Part shown: piece after piece, positions 46,292 to 58,160 of the stretch
Numbering within the stretch: the first letter of the stretch is position 1
How the letters are laid out: each line of letters begins with the position of its first letter
Source: Gnetum montanum
Lineage: Eukaryota > Streptophyta > Gnetopsida > Gnetales > Gnetaceae
NCBI GenBank assembly: GCA_015680685.1
Contig: MNCI01001919.1
Location: 504,416-568,415, forward strand
DNA: 64,000 bases
Direction: 5' to 3'
Notes under the pieces: generated by a model
What the model was told of the DNA's origin: nothing
The model's database searches: none
What the model saw: only the letters and a program-made list of their open reading frames with translations
Position numbers and translations under genes: made by a program

Positions 46292-46425
46292 AAGGTGGTG
46301 ATGGGTAATACAAAAGAGGTAGTGATAGGTGGCACGAGAGGCAGTGATGGGTGGTAGGGAAGGTAGTGATAGGCGGTGTAGGAGGTAGTAATGGGTAGTG
46401 TAAAAGGCGGTGATGAGCAATGTAG
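46292..46425. repeat. 22-bp minisatellite in D, about six units
   Basis: GAGGT/AAGGT-led units exactly 22 bases apart from 46316 to 46404, plus one before. Consensus close to 'gaggtagtgatgggtggtgtaa'; same family as 32566-32895 in E. Confidence 0.85.
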
Positions 46426-47013
46426 GTAGGCAGTGGCAATGGTAGCAAAAAATAATGGTAGAAAATAAAAAAGAAAAGAAAAAATAGCAAAATTGGGATT
46501 TTTTTTTGCTTTGTCCGTTAGGTTCAGATTTCTAAGGCCAAGATCCTCTCTCTTTCATGGCTGGCCACGATTGGTCGTGGCCTAACCACGGCTAGCCACA
46601 GGCCAAATTTTTTTAAATTATTATAAAATTTTATTTAATCCATATATATATATAAACTTAATATTGGGGCTCAGGTTCAAACCTAAAACTTCTAAGTTGA
46701 TTTTTATTATATATATATATATATATTTTTAACTACATGTAAACCGAGAATGATCATATCTTCCAAACCATAAGTCAGATTTTGATGAAATTGGTACCGT
46801 TGGAATAGAGAGCACTTCATGTTAAATTGTAGATAACTTCACTTTAGTAAACCTAAAAATCATAAGATCAAAAACGTGAATGTTAGCTTTTTAAACAAAA
46901 AGTAAATGTTAGCTTTTTCTTGTAAAAAAAAGTATACGTTAACTTTTATTAAATATTTTGTTATCTTAAGTTATACTTTCTCTTTTCTTTTACTAAGATT
47001 TCTATGATTACAT
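46426..47013. other. Element D region shared with E
   Basis: Contains 'ccacggctagccacagg' palindromic phrases (46560-46605), TA microsatellites (46643-46656, 46710-46728), and a stretch near 46740-46830 that aligns with E 33640-33720. No coding signal. Confidence 0.55.
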
Positions 47014-47021
47014 TATAAATA
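47014..47021 (+). promoter_or_regulatory. Possible TATA box of the cargo gene
   Basis: TATAAATA, 91 bases before the ATG at 47105 on the plus strand, opposite to element D. Spacing suits a plant promoter. Confidence 0.5.
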
Positions 47022-47104
47022 TAAGAAGTAAGTTTATTTACTCATCACAACCAGCAAAGGATTGTCTACAAAGAAGTTTGAAAATTTACTATTATAATGA
47101 ATTC

Positions 47105-48200
47105 ATGGCTTCTAAATGTCAAATTTCACCTCAGGTCCCTTCAGGTAGCCACTCTTTATTGCCTAATAATTTTTTTCTACACCAAAATAATGTTCTTACT
47201 GGTTCTAATCTAGTTCGTAGCTTTCTTAGGAAGGATGGTTTTCAATTTTTCACTACTTCTAGATTGGTTGATTTACTAGTTTTCCCAATTTTTAAACTTT
47301 CCTTTTGCAAGGGTGTTCTTGCAGAGTGGTTTGAGCAATATGATAATAAGAAAATAACTATCTTTCAATTATTTTTTGGAGCAGTAACAATCCTTCCTCT
47401 TGATATCAAAATAGTCTTAGGTTTTTAGCTAGGAGAGGATCCCTTGATTCCTAGATCTTGTTCTCCACAATTTAAATCTTTTTGTAAGACAAAATTATCA
47501 ATTATGTTGCTAATTCTGTCATTCGCAAAAACTAATTCATTCATAAAGATTTCATTAATGATGCTTATTTTGACTTATGTTTATTCATCAGTAGCAAGGA
47601 TTTATGGTATAGACAACAATCCAATGTTAGTTCTTATTTTATTTTCATACTTCATGGTGCCATAACCAGTAGGGTTTATGATTGGTCAATGTCATGTTTC
47701 TTTGCTTTTTATATTTCTATGACTGAAATTTCTATTTCCCACCAACATACTTTAAAATCCTATACTTTATGTTGTATACCTTTGATCATGTGTATGATCT
47801 TAAGTTATGATCATCCCAAAAAATGTTTTACTTGTTATGATCCTTGATTGTGCCTTGAATTTCTTGAAAATGAGAGGGTTATAAGGAGTAAGATTATGGG
47901 TGCCGAAATAGGTCAATTAGCTTTATAGCAAGCTCAGAGTCAAGAAGAAATCAATGAGGTACTTTAATTTTTTTTATTGCAATCTGGGGTGCAGAATGAA
48001 CCAATGCAGAGTGCTGAATCTAAACAAGTTGAAGAAATTCAAGCTATTTCAACCTTTGATATAGTTCAATTGCAAGAACAAGTCACAATTCATACTTCGA
48101 AGGTATATATTTAAATATAATTTAATAGATTAAATTTCTTATCTATATTTTTATATTTTCTTTTATTATTATTTTTTTCTAATAAATTTCTTTTGTAGAC
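47105..48200 (+). pseudogene. Plant-mobile-domain-like cargo gene, 5' part
   Basis: ATG at 47105 (M-A-S-K-C-Q-I-S). Open to 47425 with F-L-R-K-D-G-F, L-V-D-L-L, F-C-K-G-V-L-A-E-W, and I-F-Q-L-F-F-G-A-V-T-I-L-P-L-D, then L-G-E-D-P-L across a stop. The order 'hydrophobic, F-G-x-x-T-I-x-x-x-D-x-x-x-x-L-G, G-x-P' is like the plant mobile domain, which is known to travel with plant transposons; the match is modest. Later blocks are charged and helical. Intron-like breaks: GTACTT to TGCAG (47960-47994), and GTATAT (48103) to TTTTGTAG (48198). Element B is inserted two bases after that acceptor. Stops and shifts make it dead. Confidence 0.55.
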
Positions 48201-49063
48201 TGATGAGCGGCGAGGTATCCCTATGCTCAACCATACGATTACGAGCATTCACACACAATCTAGTCAAATTCCAATGACTAAATTCTTATGCACTTTTGTG
48301 GAACAAGGATGGGTTAGCCAATCATTTTCTTTCCAAGCTTACTTGTATAGCACGATTGTATAGTTAAGTAAACTTGAGGTATCTAATTTTAATATATTTT
48401 TATGTTTTATGGCCTAGTGCTACAAAGGGAGGAGAGAGAGATAACTAAGTAACTAATTTAATTTAACTACTCAACTATGCTTTAACTAGTCCTAACACCA
48501 ACATCCATTCTCACTTTTCATACACATCCTGAACCAACGCAACACCACTAAGATTACCAAACGCTAATTGTTACGGGGTTACTAAGCATTACACACATGC
48601 TCGAAGTAATTGTACAAAGTGTGCTTATTTATGAGAGTTATAGAGTGAGGGAGAGAACATTAATTAACTAAGAAAAGCATTAAATAACTGTAATTAACAT
48701 TAATCAATCTATTTTGGATGTTGCAAGGTTTATCACAGAGTTCATCTTTATTGTCATACACAAGGTGTGCTCAAGTACACAATGCTCGAATGAGGATCTG
48801 TTCACTTTATGACTCCTATTGCGGGCACAAAGAAATAATTCTAACTCTGAGAGGGAGAAAAGGAAAGAATTCGAGTAACGGGCTAAGAGTAATTAACAAA
48901 AAAATCAACAAAAAATTACTATTCAACCCAAGTGCGCCCACTCTTATTTATAGGCAAGAAGACAGGCTCTGATATCGAATGCCTGATATCGCTTGGTAGG
49001 CCCCAATATCGTGTACCCAATATTACAGATGCGATATTGCATACCCAATATCATAGCTCATCA
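48201..49063 (-). repeat. Element B 3' LTR
   Basis: 863 bp, TGATGAG to CTCATCA. Includes TATA box (minus strand CTATAAATAAG, about 48959-48949) and GATATC-type motifs at 48970-49052. Confidence 0.9.
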
Positions 49064-50840
49064 TAGCCCCACAACTAAATGAAAACTCATCCTTGAGTTC
49101 CTTAAAAAATATTAGAAAGATATGGGATTATTAACTGAATGAGAACTAATAGCGACAGGGAATAACAAACTCAAAGTGTGTGGTGAATAGATCAACAACC
49201 ATATTACAACATTGATGTTCATGCCCTTTGTGGTGAACACTATACATAGATGACATCTAGACCCTCATCCAATAGCTTGAAGAGAGAGAAAAGAAAAGAA
49301 AATGAGGTGCATTGCTACCGACATCGCGATTGTGCCTTCCATTGTTTATCCATAGCCATGCAACAAAACTTGTTCCTGGTGTAAATTCTCCAACTCTAGT
49401 GCATCCCAAGTGCTTCCTCCTATCTTAGTCCATTGTTCATGTAATCACCATCTGCACACACAACACAATCACAAATGAGCAAGGATAGGTAAGCCATAAT
49501 GCAGTTGATACCTTGTCTCGATATAAAGTGCATTGGCTAAGTTGTGGTTATGGTAGAAACTGGGTTAAAGGTTTATTATTAGTAACTACCTAAGATGTAG
49601 GGGTGAAAAAAGTAGTAGAACGGAAAAATTTGTTATAGGGCCCCCACAGCTAAGAGTGAATCTTTGATAGCAATAAGATGGAAAAAATAGAAAGAACAAA
49701 AAAGATGGAAAAAATAACAATGACTACGTTAATAAAATAGATGTCATGGATGGGGATGACATGAGAGATTGCTGATTGCAAGAAATGTTTAAGGAAAATA
49801 ATTTAACAATTGCACCATAAAGGAATGTCAGTGGGTCCTTCCCAAAGTAGGCTCATGCCTTTTATGCCCTAACAAACCCTCAAACCAAAGAGTCCATAGG
49901 CTCTAGGGATGACATATGGAAATAATGGTTAAATACTTACCCACAAAAATTTACCAAGGAAAAATAATGTATCAACAAAAATATAGACTAATTATAAAAC
50001 TAGAAATGAGGTGGGGAATGGAAAGAAATATGGAAATTAGAAAATGAAATGGAATCCCAAGAGCAAGGTTGTGTAAAGTCCCTTGTGTATTTTATGGTTA
50101 AAGTACTAAGTAGAACTCATTCCAAAGCCAAAATCAAACTAACCACATTCAATGACCTTGCATCAATACACCTGACCAATCCATACTCTTGAAGCAACAA
50201 GAATTCTTCCCTAAAGAGTCAACACCATTCCAAGGAGAGAGAGATAGAGAAGCGGGAAGTGAGAAAGGGCCTTAGTTAGAGGGAACCTTCAGGCATGGGT
50301 AACATGTCTTTCTAGTGCCATAACCAATGCTTGCATCCCATATTTCTTTATTATGTCTAAGGGGTGTGCTTTGAATTCTCACCAGGTCTTTTTTTTTGTG
50401 TTATTGTGTGAGAACCACACCATGCAAAGAATTATTTTTATTCACTCATCTTATTGATATTTGATCAATGGAAGAATGGTGGAAAATCCATTTAAAGCAT
50501 CCAAGCACCCAAGAGAATAGCCACGAATAGCTAGCACACATGCATCAAATCCCCTTGAAGTCATATCCTTTTCAACCATTGAGTCCTTCCTCGATTTGAA
50601 GAATACCAAGCTACCAATTCATTAATAAGTTTATTTAGAAAAAGGGACAGTATAGTTCCAAAACCAAGGGAGACTACAAAGTTGAATGGATGAATGGGCA
50701 ACATGGACTCATTGCCTGTTTTATCAAAAGAACAATATCTTAATATCAACATTGAAAATCGAAGGTAAAAACCAAACATTAGCAATCAACATTATTATAG
50801 TACAATCCACCATCATGAGCACTTATTATATGAATAATGA
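49064..50840 (-). other. Element B 3' untranslated region
   Basis: Begins (minus strand end) with the weak purine tract TTGTGGGGCTA beside the LTR. Collinear with A 11240-12995. No env-like frame seen. Confidence 0.75.
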
Positions 50841-52000
50841 AAATCAAACAAAGAAATAGTAAAAATGATAACGATGGTGTAAAACAAAAAATAAGTAAAT
50901 ATGAAAAAATGTGTAAAACAAAAAAATGTGTGAAACAAAAGTACAAAAGGAACTTTAGGGCTTTGAATGGTTAGCATTGATAGCCATCTCCCCCATGACT
51001 AAGGTGGTAGGAGGCAATCTGAAATAGGGAGCAAGGTTGTCCACCAATAGAGGTAGCATTGGTACTGGCTATCCTAGGCTCATGGAAGGGTTTGATTTGT
51101 TGGATGTTGACAAATAGTTTCTTGTCTAGGCTTTCAAGTTTGTAAATCATCATGGCCCTTAAAGAAAAATTTTCATGAATGATATAAGGTCATTTCCATA
51201 GCATTTAAAATTTAGTTTGTTGTGGCGCATGTGTGGGATTCTAGTAGAGAACCTTATCTCCTGGTTGATATTTAAATTTTCTAATCCTTAGGTCATGACG
51301 TTGTTTATTAAAAGCCTTATGTAATATCTTAGATGATAGGGCAACTAGTCAATTCTCCTATATCAAGTTAAGATTCATTAGCTATTCTTTTTGTGCTAGA
51401 TCAAGGTCAAGGTTGCGATCACATGTCGTGAATAGTGTACAAAGTTCTACTTGAATAGGGAGCGTTGGAAGTTTATCGTACACTAACTCATAGGGAGAGT
51501 AGCCTATAGGGAGTTTCCATGTGGAGTAGTATGCCCAAAGAGCATCGTTTAGTTTGGTGCTCTAATCTCTCCTATACTTGCTAATAATTCTTGTCAATAT
51601 CTTTGTAATCTCCCTATTAGTGACCTCAGCTTGACCATTTTCTTGAGGGTGGTATGGTGTAGTCAATTTGTGCTCAACTCCTAAGCATTGCATTAATTTC
51701 CAAAAAGTTGCACCTGTGAAGTATGTACCATTGTCTAAAATAAGTGCACGCAGCATGCCAAACCTATTTACAACTTGTTGTTGAACAAATCATGCAACTA
51801 TAGATGATGTACAATCCTTAATGGTGGCTACTTCTGCCCATTTTGTGAAGTAGTTAATGGAAAAAATGATGTAGGATTTTCCATTGGACATTGGTGTAAT
51901 AGGGCCCATAAAATCAATTCCACAAATATTGAAGGTTCTAAAGGTTGAATCCATTGTTGCAGATCCTCCATTCTAGCAATCCTTCCCCCATCATGTTTAC
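50841..52000 (-). pseudogene. Element B integrase
   Basis: Core begins near 51930 (V-D-F-M-G-P-I), with second D in I-L-D-N-G-T-Y-F (about 51735) and E in Q-E-N-G-Q-A-E-V (about 51640). C-terminal tail at 51153-50971 contains L-D-K-K-L-F-V-N. Open pieces 51562-51756 and 50971-51153 are separated by stops. Confidence 0.87.
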
Positions 52001-52395
52001 ATCACTCAAAATATTGGATGAAATGATGGGCATCCTAGAACAATGTTGGTCAATAATATCCTACAAGCAAGATTTTAATGGTTGTTCATCTCCCAATGTA
52101 ATAACCCTCACAAGGACCCTCATGAGTGTCTTGGAGAACTCGTAATTGATCCACCTCAAGAACACACCATCGAACCAAGCCATCGGGAAATATTTTATAA
52201 AGTTTCCCATTGATCTCCATAAAATACTTGGCTCGGTGATGAAATTGTTGTTTCTTTTTGTGTAAGGAGATAGGTGAGAATAATACTATACCAGTTTGTC
52301 TTCATGGTTAATTGATTAGTTACTATACCTATAAAGAGTTCATCAAGGAAATGATCAGAGAGTGAATATTCATCCTCTTTGTTGTCCCATTGCAA
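52001..52395 (-). other. Element B RNase H to integrase spacer
   Basis: Decayed coding remnant; the zinc-binding part of integrase should be here but I cannot point to its H-H-C-C residues. Confidence 0.4.
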
Positions 52396-52880
52396 TCAAG
52401 ATAAATGATCAGCAACTACGTTCTCAGTGTCTTTACAATCAATCATTGTAAGATCAAACTCTTGTAAGATTATGAGCCATCGTATAATGTGAGGGCCTAC
52501 TGTTGGTTTATTCATTAGGAACCTTGTTACACTATGATCCATGTGCATGAATAGCTTATAGCCCAAGACATAGTGCCTAAATTTTTCTAGTGCAAACACT
52601 ACAGCCATTAATTCTTTCTCTGTTGTGGTCTAGTTAAGTTGTGTACTATTAATACTCCTACTTGCATAGTGGATGTAATAAGGACATTTTTGATCATCTA
52701 ACTATGTAAGTACAGCTCCTCAAACATAGTTGGATGCATCAGTCATTATGTGCAATGGTCTAGACTAGTTAAGAACTTGTAGAATGGGTGTTTCTACGAG
52801 CTTTTGTTTTAAAGTTTGGAAAGCTAGTTCACATTCCCTGGCCCATTTGAAAGGTACATCCTTTTTCATTACTTAATGGT
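52396..52880 (-). pseudogene. Element B RNase H
   Basis: Open at 52608-52396: A-V-V-F-A-L-E-K-F-R (catalytic E), M-H-M-D-H-S-V (catalytic D), F-D-L-T-M-I-D-C-K-D-T-E-N-V-V-A-D-H-L-S (final D). Confidence 0.87.
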
Positions 52881-53870
52881 TTTGCAACCTTTGAAAAGTT
52901 CTCAATAAACCATCTATGGTAGCTAGTGTGTCCAAGGAATGACTAAATATCTTTTTACAGTTTTAGGTTTCCAAGTGATTCCTTGGATGATTTTAATCTT
53001 TTCGGGTTCTACCTCTATCCATGTTTGTGAAATATTATGCCCTAATATGATGCCTTCTTGGACCATTAAATGGCTTTTTTGCTAGTTGAGCCTTAATTTG
53101 GTTTCTACACACCACTTTAGTACTTGCTCTAACTAGTCTAAGGCTTGATCAAAGTTTTCTTCATAAGTGGAAAATTCATCCATGAAGACTTCCAAACCAT
53201 TTCCTATCTACTACTAAAATATGCTTAGAACTAATCGTTGAAACATTGCAGGGGCATTGCGCAAGCCAAACGACATCTGTTTGTATGAAAATTTTTCCCA
53301 AGGATTCGTGAACATAGTCTTGGCTTGATCTTCTGAGGCTATTTGTATTTGGTTATATCCACTATACCCATCTAGAAAACTATAGTAGCGATGCCTTGCA
53401 GTGGTGTCTAAGAATTTCTTGATGAATGGCAATGGAAAGTGGTCTTTGAATGTTTCCATATTTAGTAGCCTAAAATCTATGCACACCCTCCATTTACCCC
53501 CCCCCCCCCCTTTGGGTACAATTTTGGGTACAATAACTGAGGGACTAACTCATTGACTATCAGCAATGGGGTATATGAACCTAGCTTTTAAAAGTTATTC
53601 AACTTCTTCCTTAACCACTTGCTTAAGCTTTGGGATAAGTCACCTCATGATTATCTTCAAGGCTTCATAGAGGGGTTGATGTAAATTCTATGTTGGCATA
53701 TCCTAGGATCTATTCCTGTTAATTTAGGATATGACCAAGCAAAAGCTTTCAACCATTTATTTATTACCTTCAGCAGTCTCTCTTTTTGTTGAGGAGTGAG
53801 CTTAGCATTAATAATTACTAATTTTCCATTCTTGAGAAATGTGTATTCTATATCGGTGGGCAATGATTTT
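52881..53870 (-). pseudogene. Element B reverse transcriptase
   Basis: N-terminal part 53863-53657 (L-K-A-F-A-W-S-Y). Palm from 53486: C-I-D-F-R-L-L-N, H-F-P-L-P-F-I, F-L-D-G-Y-S-G-Y, M-S-F-G-L-R-N-A-P. The catalytic site reads V-F-M-D-E-F near 53190, with the second D changed to E. A run of 14 or so C at about 53498-53511 encodes extra glycines where relatives have about two. Confidence 0.88.
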
Positions 53871-54079
53871 AACTCAAGCGACTCCTACTTAAACTTATCA
53901 AGGATTTTCAACTTTCCCTAGTTGATCTTTTCAATGTCAAGACTTGGAAGTTAGTGATGGACTTACTCTAATGTATCTATGCTATCAATGTAAGTGCAAT
54001 TCAAACCCTCAATTGGTTCCATGCATATAGTTGAACTACCCTCTTGATCAGCTATTAGCCACTAGGTGCCTTTTTGTCT

Positions 54080-54720
54080 TGTGGTTGTTGCATATAGACA
54101 TCTTTATATATTAGTCACTTGTGCACACTGATTGCATGCAGGCAATGTTAAACGTTGTACAAACCATGACTTCTGCATGCAATTACACCTTGTGTCACTG
54201 TATGCGATGCATGGAACTTTCTTTTTCTCAATCTTTCTAAATGTATTTTCCTTTGATCTTTCTAGGAAAACATCACAGATTCCTAGGCATGTGTCAATTG
54301 TGCTTAGCCATGCTCTTCCAATTATGATTGGGAAGTTCCCCTTACCATTGTTCACTTGAATCACTAGGAAGCCAGCTGGATAAGACCATCCACAAACAAT
54401 GGTGACAATGTACTTCACTAGTCCTAATGGGACAATGATGGACTAATCAGCCAACTCTAAATAAATTTTACTCTTTTTTAATGAAGGAAGGTTCTAGGCT
54501 TTGTACATTTCTTGAGAGATTGAGTTGACACTAGAACCTGAATCCAAAAGAGCTTTGAATGGTTCATTCCCAATGATTTGTAGATATATAAGAGGACTCC
54601 CAGGATCAAAGAATTTCCTAGGAATATGGCCAAATTTTATCCAATCAGTGATGGCATTAGTTAACATAACTGTATATGTTGAATGTGGCCTTTCGATTGA
54701 AGGCAATTCTAAAGTTTTGA
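54080..54720 (-). pseudogene. Element B protease
   Basis: D-S-G-S at 54545-54534 in L-L-D-S-G-S-S-V-N-S-I-S. I-I-I-G-R-A-W-L near 54330-54307. Near-identical layout to A. Confidence 0.9.
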
Positions 54721-57300
54721 TTGGTGATAACACATTTGAAGTATTAGTCGCTTGTGACTGTAAGGACTTGGTTGGACTATTGGTTCTTAAGAAAGGTATC
54801 TTCTTTGTGTGATTGTTTGGGCCAACATTAGGATGAGAATTAATAGCCCTTGTAGCATTATGTTGCTGTAGTTGGGCAAGGAGCTCACCTTGCATGGATG
54901 GAGGAGATGGTAATGGAGTTAAGGGTGGAAGAGATGCAGTCAAATGAGAAGGATGATATGTTTATGAAACATCATCCCTAGGAGAAGGAGTCCTATAATA
55001 CTCATGTGTTTAGTAGTGAGGTAGAGGGGTGACGTGACTAGTAGAGTCACATGGAGAGACTGGCTGTTGCACGTAATATCCATACGGGTCAGGTTGACAG
55101 TAAGGATACTATTTCCATGGTGGTAGCATTCCCCATGATTGTGGATGTTGCCACTGTTGATACTGCTCTGTTGGTTGTGGTGGAGTTCCACTTGGATAAT
55201 ACATTAAGGGTTGGTGGAACTATCTTGGGTTACCTTGGGGATAAGGTAACCTTCAGGGTGTTTGCCTTTTGTTCAATCGTGGGTTGAGTGCATACACCCT
55301 AGACTTCTATAGATGTGAGATGACAGGGCAACATCCCTTAGGATGGTTGTATTAGCATATCTCATATCCAATATCATTTTTTATATCTAAATCCACAACC
55401 TCTTTGATGATGGCAACTTTTCCCCTACCCTTGTTGCATGCATATTCCACTTCTCTTTTTTTTTCTCTTTTCTCATTCACTACCTTGCTATCTAGACTCC
55501 TCTACTATTTTGAGAATGTTTTGAAATCTATTATCTATAGGGTCCCACATTTGATCTACCTTTTTCAATACTTTCGATGCCAACTTTTGAATAGGTAAAG
55601 TTTTCCTATTCACCATCTCTTCGAGTGGTGACTCTTCTTCATCCTCATAAAATCTTACTCCCTTCTTTTAGAGGGAAGGATCTCTATTATATTTCTTTAC
55701 ACTCTCTCTTTTCCTTAGCTCATCTTCCTCTTTATAAACTTGCTCCAATAATCTTTATACTTGATGGGTCCGAAGCTTAGATAGCCTTCCTTGGGCATAT
55801 GTCCTAAGGATTCTTTGCATTTCATGCCTAAGCCCATCTATGAGATGGCATAGTTGATCACTCTACAAATAACCATGGCTAGGAAAATGATGTAACAGTG
55901 CATAATATCAACCAATTATAGCATCCAAGCATTCATGTTCTCCTTGTTTCCATCCTTATATTTTCTTTCACAGGTTTGATAGTCGGGAGTACATTTGGTA
56001 CTTATCGTTAAACAATTCTAACATGGTACTCCACCTATGAATGGATTCTAATTCTAAGGACTGGTACCATCTCTCTGCTTCTTTGACTAGTGTTTGTGGG
56101 AACAACTTCAGTTTTTTCCATTCATTTTATATGTTTTGTAAGGCACATGAATCATGGAATGCTTGTATATGATTTTGAGGATCAGTGTTGTATCTCCCTT
56201 CAAATCGTGGGATGTTGTTCATGTCTAATCTCTTGATCCTACTAACTTTTTAGTGCCTTGTTGGGATTCTAATAGCCTTAGTTTTGTCTAGCATACTTCG
56301 AGTAGCAAGTAGGGGTTCATCGTGATCATCCCATCTATGATTTCTACAATGCCTATGTTGTTCCCTACTCTCCCTTCTTCCATGCTGTGATTCTCTAGAG
56401 TGCCCTCATCCCCTTTCCTGACTATTTTGTCTATGACTCCCATTTCACCTACACTTATCCTCATGGTCTTTTTCTTTATGACTGTGACTAGATCCTAAAT
56501 GAGAGGGTGAAGGAGATGTTGAAGGTGAAGAAGAAGGAGGTCTGTCATCATGATGGTGCTTACTTCCTTCTCTTCAGTGGTCGTGGCCTCAATTTTGGTT
56601 ACGATCAAAATGTCCATCTTTGTCATGTGCTCATGTTCCTTTTTTAGATCATTTGTGTCTGTAAATACCATAATCTAAGTTATGGATAGTTGAGTAAAGA
56701 TTCTGATACACAACCACTTCACCGAAGTTAACGAGAGGAACATCATTGTGTGGGCGACTGCCTGAGGCAGGTTCACCACCCTCATTTTCACTTATAACAT
56801 ATAGGGCATTCTGAGACAACTTTCCCTTCATGGATTTATGATGTCTCTCCTATTGTAAATCCCTTTAACGTTGTGCCTCTGTGGGTTGATACCCTCTTGA
56901 GTCATGATCATGCACAATGCACTCTGCTTGTAAGTGTTGCATACCAATTCATGTGAGATCACGAAGAAGCATGCCTAGAATAGAGTGATCAGGAGGTAAC
57001 ACTATGTTACCTTCTAAATCACACCAACACAACTGTTCATCTTGGTGGAGGATAAAGGTAAAGTTTGGTATATACTCATCAAGATAAATGTATACCACGT
57101 GAAACTATTAAAGGACTGGTAGATTATCATGTGTACTATGCCTTTGATTATTTCTTGTATCAGACCCAGGTGGTGAAACACTTTCATACAAAGAAGGAGA
57201 CAAAATTCTCTATTCATTGTGTAATGTATTATATATTATTATTTTTTCCTTATAACCAACCCGAAGGGTTTGTTCCAACAATGAGAAATATTTCCTAAGT
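54721..57300 (-). pseudogene. Element B gag
   Basis: Same block order as A. Y-I-P-N-F-T-F near 57060, block at 56831-56649, basic Ser/His region near 56560-56480, M-N-N-I-P-R-F near 56220, W-Y-Q-S-L near 56070, zinc-knuckle-like C-x-Y-N-H-P-K-G-C-C near 55360-55320, Pro/Gln-rich tail to 54850. Many stops. Confidence 0.83.
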
Positions 57301-57325
57301 TTTAATTAGCGCACAATCAACAAAG

Positions 57326-57343
57326 TCCTCAGTAATGGCACCA
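57326..57343 (-). other. Element B primer-binding site, tRNA-Asp type
   Basis: Minus strand TGGTGCCATTACTGAGGA, one base from the LTR; a decayed tRNA-Asp complement. Confidence 0.82.
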
Positions 57344-57344
57344 A

Positions 57345-58160
57345 CGATGAGTGGTGAGGTATCCCTACACTCAACCATACGAATACAAGGATCCACACAC
57401 AATCTGGTAAAATTCCAAGGACTAAGTGCTTATGCACTTTTGTGGAACAAGGACAGATTAGTCAATTTTTATCTTCCCGAGCTTACTTGTATAGCATGAT
57501 TCTATGGTTAAGCAAACTTGAGGTATATAATTTTTATATATTTTTATGTTTTATGGCCTAGTGCTACAAAAGGAGGAGAGAGAGATAACTAAGTAACTAA
57601 TTTAATTTAACTACTCAACTATGCTTTAACTAGTCCTAACACCAACATCCATTCTCACTTTCCATACACATCCTAAACCAATGCAACACCACTGGGATTA
57701 CCAAATGCTAATCGTTACTGAGTTACCAAGCATTACACATGTGCTCGAAGTAATTGTACTAAGTGTTCTTACTTATGAGAGTTATAGGTTGAGGGAGAGA
57801 AAATTAATTAACTAAGTAAAGAATTAAATAACTATAATTAACATTAATTAATCTATTTTGGATGCTGCAAGGTTTATCACAAAGTTCGTCTTTATTACCT
57901 TACTTAAGATGTGCTCAGGTACACCATGCTTGAATGAGGATTCATTCACTTTATGACTCCTACTATAGGTATGCAAAAATAATTCTAACTCTGAGAGGGA
58001 GAAAAGGAAAGAGTTTGGGTAAGGAACTAAGACTAATTAATAAAAAACTCAACAAAAAAAACTACTCAACCCAAGTGTGCCCACTCTTATTTATAGGTGA
58101 CAAGACAAGCCTCGATATCACTTGATAGGCCCTGATATCACATACCTTATATCGTATTGG
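57345..58160 (-). repeat. Element B 5' LTR, outer end eroded
   Basis: Inner end CGATGAG in place of TGATGAG. Collinear with 48201-49020. The outer terminus CTCATCA is missing. Confidence 0.82.

Larger units (their letters stand above)
48201..58160 (-). mobile_element. B: Athila-type element with all pol domains recognisable
   Basis: Left (3') LTR 48201-49063, right (5') LTR 57345 to about 58160, tRNA-Asp PBS at 57326-57343. In element order: gag, protease, reverse transcriptase, RNase H, integrase, 3' UTR, LTR. Athila lineage is supported by the PBS and by the reverse transcriptase phrases F-G-L-R-N-A-P and V-F-M-D-E-F-S-T-Y (usual V-F-M-D-D-F-S-V-Y). The outer end of the right LTR has lost roughly 45 bp, so no TSD can be confirmed. 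Confidence 0.88.

Noticed and set aside
49064-50840. env-like gene expected in some Athila elements
   Set aside because: No long frame or transmembrane pattern in this region of B or in the matching part of A.
48201-58160. Endogenous caulimovirus (plant pararetrovirus)
   Set aside because: Integrase is present, LTRs with tRNA-Asp PBS flank the unit, and no movement or coat protein motif was seen.
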